Below, one piece after another: positions 18,851 through 31,100 of a stretch of DNA of 64,000 nucleotides (positions are counted from its first letter, which is position 1; every line of letters begins with the position of its first letter). The notes under the pieces were generated by a model. It saw nothing but the letters and a program-made list of their open reading frames with translations. It ran no database searches and was not told the origin of the DNA. The position numbers and the translations under genes are program-made. Source of the stretch: Trichosphaerium sp. ATCC 40318 (lineage: Eukaryota > Discosea > Flabellinia > Trichosidae); the NCBI GenBank assembly GCA_038496445.1, contig JALMLS010000304.1, forward strand, positions 434,001 to 498,000, given 5' to 3'.

Positions 18851-19477
18851 ATGTCAAGTACGTCTAGAAGCGGAAAAATTATTTGGTGGTCTGACGTGTT
18901 TGTTAGCACAAATTAAAGTAGGTGATACATTCCCAGACGTAACTGTTACACTATGGAAGGATAAACCAACCCCTGCTCAAACCAACGATTTGTTCAAGGG
19001 CAAAAAAGGTATTTAACTCATCCTAGCGTATGTACGTACTAATTTGGATGCCCTAGTTGTACTTTTCAGCATTCCTGGAGCTTTTACCCCAACATGCTCA
19101 AACGATCACTGCCCATCCTTCAGACTTGGCGCAAAAGATCTAAAGGCTAAAGTACGACAAAAAATTACACCGAAAAGTTTTCTAACCAATTTTGAAAGGG
19201 TGTTGATCTTGTGTGCTGCACAGCTGTAAACGATGCTTTCGTTTTGGAGGCTTTCCGTGAGTCTCAGAAAATCACTGATGAAGTAACGTTCCTTGCTGAC
19301 GGTTCTGCTGTTTTGGCAAAGAAACTCGGATTAGAGTTAGACCTCGTAGCTATGGGCTTGGGTGTCCGTGGTAAACGTTTCGCCATTATCATCGATGACT
19401 TGAAGGTCACTCACGTTGCGGTCTCTGCTAAGGGCATGGAAGGCACAAGCTGTGACGATATTCTCAAGGTCTTGTGA
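18851..19477 (+). CDS. PRX5: peroxiredoxin 5 (atypical 2-Cys, thioredoxin-fold)
   Basis: Four exons. The first is only 7 coding nt (ATG TCA A), followed by donor GTACGT at 18858; exon 2 starts at 18907 and gives MSTQIKVGDTFPDVTVTLW. The next joins yield GKKVVLFSIPGAFTPTCS, in which the Cys of PTCS is the peroxidatic residue, with the Thr of the TxxC motif and the downstream Arg (VRGKRFAII) in place. The end GMEGTSCDDILKVL is the normal PRX5/AHP1 C-terminus, and its Cys may be the resolving one. Length about 157 residues fits the family. It reduces peroxides with thioredoxin. With this start there is no presequence, so a cytosolic or peroxisomal protein is likely. Confidence 0.93.
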
Positions 19478-19674
19478 ACTGCTAAATTGTAGAACGAAAA
19501 TAAAACCGCCTAAAACACGCAGTCACACTTGATTTCGCGTACCATACCATACTCTCTTTTTTTACTGTGATTTAGAGCAACCTTATGCAAACGTTATAAT
19601 ACTGTTTTATTAACGATCCTTTGGAGGAGTAGCAGGAGCCCTTGATAAGTATATCAATTGTTATGAGATTTAAC

Positions 19675-21077
19675 TCATTTTCTTGGAGTTACGATGCCAC
19701 CTTTCTTTTGTGGCATGTAACGCTTGGCTTCTTCGAGTTGCTTTTCAACCCACTAAACAAGAGTAAGACTGGAGTATAACCTGAAAGATTAAAATCAAAA
19801 AATTCAATAATGCTTACCCAGATGTTTCCTTGTCCAGCTGGTACCTTCTTTGCGTTTGCAAGAGCAGCCTGTAATTTACATGAATAAAAGAAATAGGCGT
19901 TTCAATAGCGCACCTCTGCTTCTTTGAATTTATCGTTCAAGTTGTCAACAGCAGCATCAGCCTCAGCGGCAGCTGCAGCGGCTTTTTCAGCTGCTTCTTC
20001 TGCGCTCTTTCTAGATTCTTGAGCAACAGCAAGAGCAGCACTAGCTGCTTTACTGGTCTTCTCAGCCTTCTTTGCAGCGGCTGCAACAGTGATTTTTGCT
20101 TTACGTAGAGGTAAAGGATCCTCAGCGAGATGCTACAGAAAACGAAATCAGTTTACATTTTCTAACAAATGCGTCTGATGCTTTTGTAAGTACCTGTGCG
20201 AGCTCATTCTTTGCTCTGTTACGTGAAACAACACCACCTTGTTCGCTCTTGGCTTTAAGGTCTTCAGTTTTGTTATTGTAAGCATCTTCTTGGGCCTAAA
20301 TTGACTGTTAAAGATACGGAAAATAAAGATGTTTTTTTACCTTTAGGTTGGCAAGAGCGGCCTTTTGTTCTTCTTCAGCAGCCTTAGCTACCTTAGCACT
20401 AGCCTCAGAATCGGCCTCCTTTTGTCTGGCTTCTCCGGCTGCTTTGTTAGAAGTAATTTGTTCCTCACGAGCTGTTTCGGCCTTTGCTTGGGCTCCTGAA
20501 AGCGCTTCAAGAACATCTTTCATTTTTTGTTGTGCAATCCTGACTTCGTCTCCTTCGCCCTAACACCGTTTAGCACCAGTTTTTTCAGCTAGCCGGATGT
20601 CTTTGTAAAGTATTACCTGTGGACGTTCTACGAACACAGTGATTTCTTGTTTGAAGTGGTATAAACAGTACTCTATCAAAGCAAGGCGCTTGTTTTTATC
20701 CATATCGGCTGCAATGATTCTTTTCCTCATTTCCTTTACGGTTTGGGTTTCACCTATGCGCAAAGGAGTCAGTTGACGCGTCGACGGACAAATAATGGTC
20801 GAAACATACCTAATTTTTCCAAAAACCTGTGGGCGTTGAACCTGTAGTTGTTTAGCATCGCCACGGAGTATACAAAAAACGATTAAAGTTCGTACTCATC
20901 AAGATCTTTTCCTTCAGCGCCTTCCTCCTCATCGAGCTTGACGAACATCTCACACCACTCCCACACTTTATCAGCGTCATCTTTGTTTTCTAACCAGAAA
21001 GCGTTCAAAAACGCCTTTCCTTGGTCTGCGTAGCAAAGTTCGGTAAATGGTTTGAATTGTGCTGCAAGTGATGCCAT
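19675..21077 (-). CDS. EF-hand-like, Ala/Lys-rich coiled-coil protein
   Basis: Multi-exon minus-strand gene starting MASLAAQFKPFTELCYADQG. The N-terminal ~130 residues are a compact helical domain: FLNAFWLENKDDADKVWEWC, an acidic loop (DEEEGAEGKDLDEYEL), then AADMDKNKRLALIEYCLYHF, an EF-hand-like loop followed by a helix. From about 20523 downward the protein is a long Ala/Glu/Lys/Gln coiled coil (KAAEEEQKAALANLK, AKAETAREEQI), ending WVEKQLEEAKRYMPQKKGG and TGA at 19675. I recall similar calcium-binding-plus-coil proteins in amoebae and other protists, but cannot give the family a name. Likely a cytoskeletal or vesicle-associated calcium-responsive protein; that is inference. Confidence 0.75.
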
Positions 21078-21947
21078 GTTCGAGAGATTACTAGATTTGT
21101 GTTACTTAATCTGGATTTGCCATTCGATGTTAGAGACCATTTATTCGATGGGCGACCAGAAAAGGAGTCCCTTACAAGCAGGCAAAGAGAAAGCTGGCTT
21201 GAGATGCTAAAATGCAAACGTAAAACTGATTTGAGAGTTTGGCTTCGACTTTGCCCATAATACGCTACTAGCTCCGAACAAGGAGCGAATTACCTTTCCA
21301 AGTTTACGCAAACACCTTTTTATTTGTTGAGTAGTTGCAAGAAGCTCAAAAAAAAGCAGAAAAAAAAACTACAAAAAAGTTCTTCGTAGAGTGTTGCTAT
21401 GGGCACTCAGATCAGACATGTCAAGTCTCACCCTCATGCTAGGAGTATGTCTAGCAAGAGTCAGAATATACGACCCCTTGCGGTTTCGACATTGTTGTGT
21501 TGCTGAAGATGCCCGTTGACGCGTCTAGCACCAATTCCATTTGCCCTTTGCAACAATTCTTCAAGGATAGTGGCGATGCGGTCTTCCGTCCGGGGCCGTA
21601 CTCTGTATCGGTTGTGATTGTTGAATAATTTCTTGCGCTTTTAAACACGACTAATTGCAGAGAAAATAAAAAGTGGTTTGTGCATTATCCAACAAAATCA
21701 TCAGAAAAGCACTAGAACCTGCTACACATCAATGCGTTGCCCTCGAAAAAAGGTGGGAAGTTGCATATAACGTTCACGTAAAAATCTTCCAAGCATGTGT
21801 AAATAGTGAATCGCCAAGATGCAAAAAAAAAAAAATAGATATCGGAAGCTCTTGAAAACCTCTTCAATAACCTTCATCAAACGATTCTACGCCGTGTCAG
21901 TCGTCAATAATTATTTCAGCCGTGACAACTTTCTTCAGCAAGTCGTC

Positions 21948-21983
21948 TTTAAGATCACGTTTCTAGAACCGAAACACCTAAAA
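21948..21983. repeat. diverged direct repeat, copy A
   Basis: Begins TTTAAGATCACGTTTCTAGA and continues with ACCGAAACACCTAAA. About three quarters identical by eye to copy B at 22146-22182, 198 bp away. Confidence 0.55.
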
Positions 21984-22145
21984 TTGCTACTTCCTTGCCT
22001 TGTTATTTACGTGGCGGTTTGAGCGGAGGGTTATAATGTCTTACAAACCTAAATATATCACTAGCGTTTTGACGGCAGCCGTACATACACCAGAGTGCAC
22101 TGCGAACAATTTTTGTGCCGTTACGCCTCCTTTTAGCAAATCACG

Positions 22146-22182
22146 TTTAAGATCACGTTTGTAGATCCAAAACGACGTAAAT
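22146..22182. repeat. diverged direct repeat, copy B
   Basis: Begins TTTAAGATCACGTTTGTAGA and continues TCCAAAACGACGTAAAT. Same orientation as copy A. Confidence 0.55.
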
Positions 22183-22482
22183 CTGGTGTAAGTCGTTGTT
22201 TTCACGCGCTGCCCTTTATCACGAGGACTATCCGGCCATACGAACCGAAAACTGAACCAGGACAATGCTAAAGGACCTTACGTAGCTTACGTAGTTACAT
22301 TGACCGAGCTGAACATTCATTGCGCAACAAGAAAGCCGGTATAAAACTCAATATGACTTGAGGTTGACTTTTTTTGAAAGAATTCAGAGGAAATAGAAAA
22401 AATCCGAAATCCTGAATAGCAATAAAGGCTTTTCGATTTGGTACATCTTTTTCGTTTGAACGCACTGGTCTTGAACTATGCC

Positions 22483-24928
22483 TTACTCTTGTTGTGGCAT
22501 ATATACTGATACAGAATCATCCATAAAACTTGTGGCATAGTAATAGCTATTCTTTTCAGAGGCTTTTGTAGTTGCTAGAAAAGAGAAGGTGAGTTATGGG
22601 TAAAACAATAAATATTGGTTAATTCACGTACTTTGACGCACTGGATTACATTCAAGAGTGAAGTCTACTGACCACGCTGGGCCACGGCGCGCATACCATG
22701 TATCAAAAATAGTGATGACCCAATTACCATCATTTTGAAGTTTAAGAGTGTGCTTTTTTTGATTCGATGTTGACCTGTCAAAAAAATATCCCATTGAGCA
22801 AAAACCAACACCCTATTATTATATGACGTACTTAGCTTTGTATGCTTTTATGTGAGCATAATCGCTTCCTTGGTTAGCATATATATGTAACCTCTTCGTT
22901 GTGCTTGAAATTGTTATTTTTGAAGGGCCTGAAGTTGAGCAAATGAAAGTCTTATACGGTTGCTAAACAAGATGATATTAGAACTATTTTGAAACTACTA
23001 AATAGACTTTGTACAATATATTTCATCGTTGCGTGAGCTAGGGTATTCTGATATATAACCATAGTATCTTCTAGATTAATATTCGGCGTTATCACTACGA
23101 GGTGTTAATACCATTCAAATAAAGTTAGTAAGAATATTTTTACTTTTCCAGCTGACTGAAACTGTTGCTTGTTCTCTTCGTGTTTGCCAGTATTTATCGT
23201 ATACCAACACGTAGTGTTTACCTTGGATACGGGTTTAAGTAAATATAGCAATCATATTCGCCAGTACTCACCTGAGACACTACTGCGGGCGAATTTAACG
23301 CCATCTTGGACTTTAGTCATATCTCGGATTGTGTTAACTTTTTTCTTGCAATGATATCGTTCAATGCCTTCATATTCTTTGACAACAATGCGTCAGATAC
23401 ACATAGAAAAAAAAAGTTGTTGCGGAATACCTTGGATATTCAGTAGTATCATTTGATGTAACCCGACATCGGTGAGCATTTGTGGTTCGTTAGGAATTAC
23501 TATTTCAATTAATGTAGCAGCAGCTTTGCCTAATACAATGTTGTTATGTACGATTGCAGGGAGAAAAACCAATTACCATCAAAGACAATTTTGCAAGGAG
23601 CATCACATGTTTTAGTATCAACTTTAGGTTTAAGCACTATTACATTTTAGACAACACCGATAAACCACATTGAATAGTGGCTAATAATTAGCAGGAGTTT
23701 GTTGTTCGTACATTCTGTTTCTATTTCGAAAGGCTCTTCTTTAGTTAATGTATACTTGCTTTGTACTGTCATTGTATATAAACCACTCAACCACAACGCC
23801 TGGCAAGCACTGGATTCATCTAGGTGAGTATATTAGAGATTGAGACTATAGAACAGTTGTACCAGCTGTTTTTTGTCCTGATGCAGTGTTATGTGTTAGA
23901 GTACCTATTACATCTCCCCGTACACGCGCAATAAGTCTAATATTGTTACACACGCATTTGCTAAATCTCGTACCCATAATCCAGACCAAAGCATTCCTAA
24001 AGATTTTATCAATAAAAGAAAAAAATAAAAAAAATGAACGTACGTCGCTATAGTCAGTTACAGGTATACTGAAATTTATTTTGTCGTGGTAAGGTGATAG
24101 TGTATCCTTGACAACGGAACCAAAGTTGGCTTGTTTTGATCGTTGTGTGGGTGTTGGAAGAGTAACCTGAGTGCGTTAACAAACTTGAGTAAATTTCTTG
24201 ATTTCTCTTACTTCAGCGATAAGTTGTGCTTTTATCATTGCATTCAATGCTCCCTTCTGCTTCGGATATGCTAGCTGTCAATGTATTTAACAAGAATCAC
24301 ATGTGCATAAAAGCAAGGAAGGACATACTTTTACATTGTAGGTGCCAATGGCGTGCTCTATCTTTAAAATCTTGAACTTCGATGCCGTTGTATTATTTTT
24401 TTCATAAGTTGGTTTGTCACCAACACGCTTCCCTACTGACACGTGCAAGTCGCAATTATCACCAGAGCAACCAACCTTGATTAAAGAGGGTCAGCTGGTA
24501 CAATCTTAATACAATCTGGAGCACCTGAACCAGCAATCGACACAATGTTGGGCAATCTACCTATATTTGTTTTAGTGTTGTCGTACTACAAGTTTCGCTG
24601 GTGTCAGTACCGTAAAACAACGCTCAGAATCGTGTGGTACTGTGACATCTATTTTTTTATTCAATTCTAGCTTTGTTGGCTCTAATAATTAAGAATGTCA
24701 GTATCTTACCTTTTAATTATCATAGTAATATGTTTTCTACGCACTCTTAGCTATTGCGAGGGTTTTAGCGTCTGGTTGAACAAAAGCTGAGCCTTTCACG
24801 TTTGTATAGTATTCGTTGTATGAATCTGTCGGTTTTGATGCGGTTTTAGGCGATTTCACCGGTTCCTGTGCTTGAGGAGAATACAAAGATGTCGAAGATA
24901 GTGGCGTTTCGCCCCAAAAGTATTGCAT
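22483..24928 (-). CDS. multi-domain beta-sandwich (PPC-like) protein
   Basis: Minus-strand gene with about a dozen introns, many with GTACG donors. ATG at 24928 (MQYFWGETPLSSTSLYSPQA). A polar, unstructured N-terminus of ~60 residues is followed by repeated beta-rich modules: KIDVTVPHDSERCFTVLTPA; IVSIAGSGAPDCIKIVPADP with CSGDNCDLHVSVGKR and IEHAIGTYNVKV; SSACQALWLSGLYTMTVQSK with TKTCDAPCKIVFDG; and SKITISSTTKRLHIYANQGS with LKLQNDGNWVITIFDTWYAR. The DLxVxxG and GxYxVxV signatures recall bacterial pre-peptidase C-terminal (PPC) beta-sandwiches. It ends SVYMPQQE then TAA. Paired cysteines suggest an extracytoplasmic protein, but I see no signal peptide at this ATG. A dense set of frame switches resolves into in-phase introns, so I regard it as intact. 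Function unknown. Confidence 0.68.
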
Positions 24929-25155
24929 TCGCTATTGATCTTACTATACTCCGTTGTGTGTCTACGAAATGAACGTCAACAAAAACACGTTGACAAAACT
25001 ATTGAATAACGCTTATAATTTGATATACGTACCTTTACTGTGCTACTCCTTCGCTCCGTAATTCAAATCTGAGATTAATGTTGATCGTACTTTACAAATG
25101 TTAAGTTGCATGTTTTACCTTTGTTTACCACTGTATTTACGTTAGTTAACGCGCT
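24929..25155. promoter_or_regulatory. divergent promoter region, PPC-like / CLU genes
   Basis: 227 bp between two outward-facing ATGs. It holds GTTGACGTTCATTTC and AACACGTTGAC-type motifs near 24970-25000 but no element I can assign. Confidence 0.35.
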
Positions 25156-28100
25156 ATGGCAGACAATTACGGTATTACCGTAACGGCAAGTTCCATAGCA
25201 GCGAAGCATCCTCCCCAAACAACGAATGGTAATTCAAGTGGACCTCCTCCAGTGGACAGTTATGGTATTGCTGTAACGCCCAGTTCTATTGCGGTACCAA
25301 ATAGACCCAAGAAGCATCGATCCAGAAAAAAGCTTTTAGACACAGTAGCTCCACCAACTGACAGGTACGCTAAGAAAATACCATATTCTTGTATCACGTG
25401 ATCAAATCTTAATGAATAAAAAAAGTTATGGAGCTACTCTTGTAGCAAGCAATGCGCAACATGCGAGCAACCCACTAGGTGCTATGAGTGATTCTGATAC
25501 CTCTGGCTCTTCGGATTCAGAAAGGTCTTATTCAAGTGAATCAGATACACGTGCGTATCTTTTTTGTGCTTTCGAGACTAAAGTGATGAGTTTCGCGCAG
25601 TTTTTGTTATGAGGCTGAAATTATAATAACGCTTTTTCGTTTCAGAGATAGGAAACCATGCTGGGCCAGGACTGATCGATACTGTTCGTAGGGACAGCAC
25701 GATATCGTTATCCACTGATGATAGAAGCGTAACAAGTTCTTCTGGTTCAGACGTTCCTCCAGCAACTCCAAGAGCTGGTAGAAGGTTACTAGCCACTACA
25801 CGTGCTCGAAGCACTTCTCAAGTTGTTAACAGTAGGTCGTCAACACCTAAACAGATGAGGCCTCCCCAACAGACTGCTAGTATGCTCAAATGGATTATCC
25901 TTCAATAATTTACGTTTAGGGTTCGACGCTGAGAGAGATTGGAATGCTGTGCGATTTTGCTTTATGTTTTTTAATGATGTCAAACTCATTTCGTTGAAAA
26001 GGAGTACCAAGCCATTCTTCAAAAAAAGGACGAAGATCAAGAAAAATATAGTGAACTTCATTGTCTCGCAAAGGATTTTATTTATGCAGCAAAGACATAC
26101 GGAAAAGTAAGCAAAAAAAAGAACGAAAGAGTTTTGATGTGGTTTTCACTCTCTTGTAGATTATTATTAGTGAAAAATACTTACCATGTGAGCGTAAAAC
26201 TATCAAACCATTAGACATTGGCGGTATTGCTGGTGGTGTTAAGGTAATTTTCATACACGTTTTCTAATATTCTTAACACGTGTTCTTGCTTTGTAGTATC
26301 TTGCTCAAGGCATTTTATTTAAATTTGCAGTTGATACACAAAGAGGTGAATACTGGGTGTATGGTGTAAGTATTGATAAAAAAACAATCACAAGATTTGA
26401 TTATGTCCTAGAACGAAGAGCGTGCTGATGATATGGCAGCAAAGGCAGCAGGTCATGAGGTACATATTTCTATGTTTTTGTATAGTCACTAATACGTTGT
26501 AAAAAAGTTGAAAGGGTTGATCAGTTACCTCAATAGTACGCTTTATTTTATTCTACTCGTTTAATAAGGTTTCAGCACGTGATGCTGCGCCTTTATTACA
26601 CTACCCTCTTATGGCTCTTATCGATTACAGGTAATGTATTTAGTGTATTTTTTGGCTTATTCTTTCTTAGAGGATTTCGGTTAGAAGCTCAAACGTTCCT
26701 ACCAATCAGTTCCAAGACTTTGATGTACGGTTCAGCTGATGGAGGTAACAAAATTGACTTGGTTACAATTGTTTAATACTATTGTAAGGCCATTCTGCTC
26801 ATGCAGAGATCACACAACTAAATAAACAAATGAGAAAGGCTGGCAAGCATCTAAATCTTCGTGGACACTGGGTAGGCCATACGGGAAAGAAGAAAATATA
26901 CACCTGTGGTGATATTGAAGGACACAAATCTACCAAAGATGGAAGGTATTATGTTGTGGGTACGTATGTACTTTTAACACCACTAATTGACAATGTCATT
27001 GTAGATACCGCACGTGTATTTCCACCAGAGAGTCCGCCACCCAATGGAGCACCAAGATCAAAAGCAATTTATTTAGTAAGATTGCTACGTCCAGGTAAAT
27101 TATTTGTTCTAGTATCGACTTGTCTAACTAACTTCCAAAGAATTCGTGAAATCGTATTCAAAGCCACTGAATAGTGATGCTGGTAAGCTTACTGTATGGT
27201 TTTTTGGTATTGATTGTTTTTTATAGGTCTTGGATTCTGTTGCGATTCAGAAGAGCGTGACAGTTCAAGAAAACGCGTTTTGACAGCTGCTCAGATTCTT
27301 CTAACTAAGATTATACCTGAGTTTGCGCACGTGATTTTGTTTTTCTATTCACTCTTTCTGAACTAACTTTTTCATGTAGTAAGAACTTGACAGCTCTCCA
27401 ACCAAGAGAGTTATATAGTTTAATGTGAGTGTAGCACGCATGAAAGTCTAACAAGAATGAACTAAGCTTTTTTATTTAGAAACACGTTGCCTTACGAACT
27501 TCACCGACAAGGAGTAAGTTGTTTGTCCTTATTTCACAACTATTACTAACTGCAATGTTTCCAAGATAAACCTCAGACACCTCGGGCGTATTAGAAAATC
27601 AGTAAAGGGAGCTAATGCTGATAAAGCGAAGAAAATTCTTCTTGGGGAGGTATGTCTCCTACTTGGGCGCTTACTGAACTGTTGTCCGTTTTAATTTTTT
27701 AAAAGATGATTGCACGTGTTATAAAGAATGAAACAAGGCGTATAATCCGTGAAAAGATGGAAGAAATTAAAATACCTTCCTCGAGACCATACTTGGAGAC
27801 TGTTTCTCAATATTTTAACGATTTACTATCTAATGACGAGAACTGGGTTTCTGGGATTAAAAAAGTGCGAATTTCGTAAAGATGATATGTTAATTTTTTG
27901 TATTATAGTTGCTCGAAGACGCTTTCCCTGGAGCGCTTACGAATAAAGAAAAATCAGAAGATTTTGATTTACGTGATTCTTTCGAGTTGAGTCGGACAAT
28001 GAAAAAGGTGCGTGTGGGGTTGTTTAAAGCTTGCTCTTACCGCACTTAAATACATATCTACTTTTGCTTTTATGCTCACTGACCTTTTTTTTTCAGGTTG

Positions 28101-31100
28101 GGCACTTATCGGGTATTGCTGTATGTAACTTTTTCATTGTTTTTTAAACACGTGATTATTAATTTTTTGATTTTGCGCAGCTTTCCCAAGATGTACATAA
28201 ACAAATCAAGCAAAATGCAACAAGTGTAAGAGTTCTTCCAAATGATGTATTAAAGATGAAGGCTATGGTTAAACATATCGATATTATTGATTTTGCAGAG
28301 GTAAAAAAACAAACGCTTTTGTCTTCTTTTTAATGCCCTCACTTATTAACAATGTTGCAGGCTATGCATCGATTAGAACAGGCACATAGGATAAGTATAT
28401 TAGTTCTTAATAAATCAAGTAGGCGTTAGAGTACCTTGACGAAACAAGACCAGGTCATGCTGAAAGAATGTTTGGTGTACTGAGAACTTGCAAACTTATG
28501 TGATGTTTACTTCCTCTTAGGCTGCGTCTGAGAAATTTTACCGTGCTTTAGCTCTCAACACCACAAATCCAGATACATTGCATGTGCTTATTTTCCAGAT
28601 TAAAGAGCTAACAGATATACAGGTTCTATTTGGGATTCACCTTACTTCGCCACAGCGAGTTATTAGAAGGGCAGGAAATGACAAGAAAGTTACTGAGCGC
28701 AGAACGAGAGATGAGTAGATGTCGTGAAGTAAGTAGTTTCCCAATGCTAAATAGTTGAAGTAACATTGTTGCAGCTTGGTCATGATGACGCACCTCTATT
28801 CTTGGGTATAATATTAATTGAACTTGCAGTTCTACATAGATCTGCACCAAACAAACAAGATTCTTACTATGCTCGTGCTGGTACGCTTTTTTATCAACTT
28901 CTAAAAAACCCCCTACTCTAACAACAGAGAAGTCAGTACAATCGAACAATGGGCTACCACTCCTGAGAATGTTGCTGAGATTGGCGACGAAGCTGCAAAA
29001 GCAATAGATGATCTACCGCCGCCTTTCCATGGTGATATTGACGACACTGAACTTCAATTCATGGTATGACCTTTAGATCTTTACCTGTATTTACTTGAGG
29101 CGTAGGAATCTTCTCCCGATTTGTTCTTTAAAGAAAATCCATCAAGGCATACAATAGAGCATTATATTATGAAGTTTGAAAGAGCGTAAGATCTTAGTCA
29201 TATTTTTACACGTGTTTTAAAGTCTATTTTTAGCTTCTTTTGGCAAAAGCTGTACCTCCGTATCAAACAAACATCAGACACTGTAGAAGGGTACTAGAGA
29301 TTCGTGGTTTTTTTTTTAATTTACCACTACACAGGTTAGCAGAAGTACTTAGATATTGGGGTTTCTTTATTGAACGTAACTGTGACTACATTAAGAATGT
29401 GCCACACGTCCCAGATTACAATTATTTATATGCACGGTGAGTCTTAAATATAAATGACTCGTTCAATACCAAAGCGCCTCTAACCAATTACAAATTAGTG
29501 CAGGATCAGTACTTGAGTTTGCTATTCAAACAGGCAGTACTGTTTCAGATATGAATCAAGTCTACGCTGTTTTTCGTGCTAGAGAGCTAGCTATGAAGGT
29601 TAGAGGACCTCCACCACCTAATAGTAGAGCAGCAAATATAGTCAACACTGCAATGACTGCAGGCGTAAGAGCTGCTCATAGTATGGAGCAATCAGATAGG
29701 TACAAACGAGAAAATAAATCAGTCGGTTTTTCTTCTTTCGCAATCTCGCAAAAAACTTGATGGTTTATTGCCTTTTCTAGCAAGAAGTATAACCCAAGAA
29801 GACTCAGTAAACATGTACCCAACATGTGGAGTAAGTCACGCGACACGCTCACTCGTGGTTCACGAGAAAATTTGTAAGTTTGACTCTGTATTAAGGCGAT
29901 TCTACTTCTAAACAATATGGTAGAAGAGATACCTTGGAACATAACAAACACAATGACCCAATGTTACAAGGTAAGTGACATAGTTAACTAAAGCTCTAGA
30001 GAAATTTAACTTAACTTTTTATTTGATAAAGAACCTGAAGAGGTAAACAGTAACCAAGAAAAGTTCACTGTAAAAATGCTTGCACACTCGAGCTTGAATA
30101 AGGCTTACACGGTTTGGTCCCCTCAAGGTATGAAACCTTCGCAAAACCCAGATGTATATTTTGAGGTTTTATTAACTGTGTTTCCCCATCACAGAACGTC
30201 AGCTTCTACCAACAATCAGATCAACTTTTGTTGATTCCAATTTAAGAAGTTCAAATGCAAAACCAGAAGTCATGTTTCACGGTTCGTGTCTGCTCTATTT
30301 TTATTAAATCCAACTCTTTACCGTTTTTAACGATATGTGTTGATTTATTTTCCGCATAGATGACGAAAAAGTATTTGAATCAATAGGATGGGTTAACATA
30401 AGTCTCGATTTCGATTTTAGTAATTTTTACTTGGATAGAATTGCTATTGAACTACCAAATTTACACTTTGAAAAGTAATTTCTTTTCCTCTTGCCCCTAA
30501 ACACACTTATGTATAACTTTCAAAATATAGGCATGCAGATCGTAAAATAACTACGATGGGACGTATGTATGTGGTTCTGTGTGAAAGTACGTTTTTCTGT
30601 TATATGTAATCTCTTTTTTAAGCACAAAATATTCTCCACTTGTAGCCACTTTAACCAGTGGTACCTTGGGTTGTTTTATTTTACCTCTGTAAATTTGACA
30701 ATACGACTTTTTTTGTGAGACCTTTTATGTTGCGAAGAAAATACAATACAAGATTATTAGAGGTTGTTTTTTACCATTTTGTGTAGCCCGTAAACACGAA
30801 ATGGAATATCGTAGAATGACTCAAGATGATTATGAAAAAGCTCAAGGAGATGCAAAGAGTAAATACAGACTAAGTGGTGATTATATTACACCTGATGCGA
30901 AGTATTTTGGAATTTCAAATAACCTTCCAAAGCAAAAGTTTAAGATTATGAGAAATGGATGCTATATCTTCTTGAGTACGCTTTATTTAAAATCATGTCT
31001 AGTGCAAATATTTATACTTATTTAACCTTTTAGAGATTTTCCCAAATAATAATTCTGAGGACTCACAGGAAAAGATTCTTATAAAGAACATCAGTGCGCT

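Larger units (their letters stand above)
21830..22265 (-). pseudogene. possible decayed coding repeat (LK-DLLK-VTA motif)
   Basis: Read on the minus strand, 22180-22100 gives RDLKRDLLKGGVTAQ and 21965-21900 gives, with one frame break, LKDDLLKKVVTAE. The two ~45-bp blocks share DNA identity beyond the coding match (TTTAAGATCACGTTT in both). The second copy has a stop and needs a frame change; the first sits in an open frame without a clear start. This suggests a tandem-duplicated exon or a decaying gene fragment. No family recognised. It could equally be a non-coding repeat whose translation only looks meaningful. Confidence 0.3.
21078..22482. other. gene-poor 1.4-kb region with diverged repeats
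   Basis: Largest stretch in the window without a convincing gene. It lies upstream of the coiled-coil gene and downstream of the PPC-like gene. It contains a repeat pair near 21948 and 22146, possible remnants of a minus-strand coding sequence (21830-22265), and poly-A (21826-21837). A short frame at 21451-21648 on the minus strand starts with GTG and is not called. No tRNA-like cloverleaf was seen. Confidence 0.5.

Noticed and set aside
21451-21648. Minus-strand 65-codon frame with a presequence-like start (MFKSARNYSTITT)
   Set aside because: The start codon is GTG, not ATG, and no second exon or family match was found.
23630-23710. Apparent in-frame stop in the PPC-like gene, suggesting a pseudogene
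   Set aside because: A 75-nt intron with donor GTACGAAC and acceptor TAATAG removes the stop and restores phase, so the gene is probably intact.
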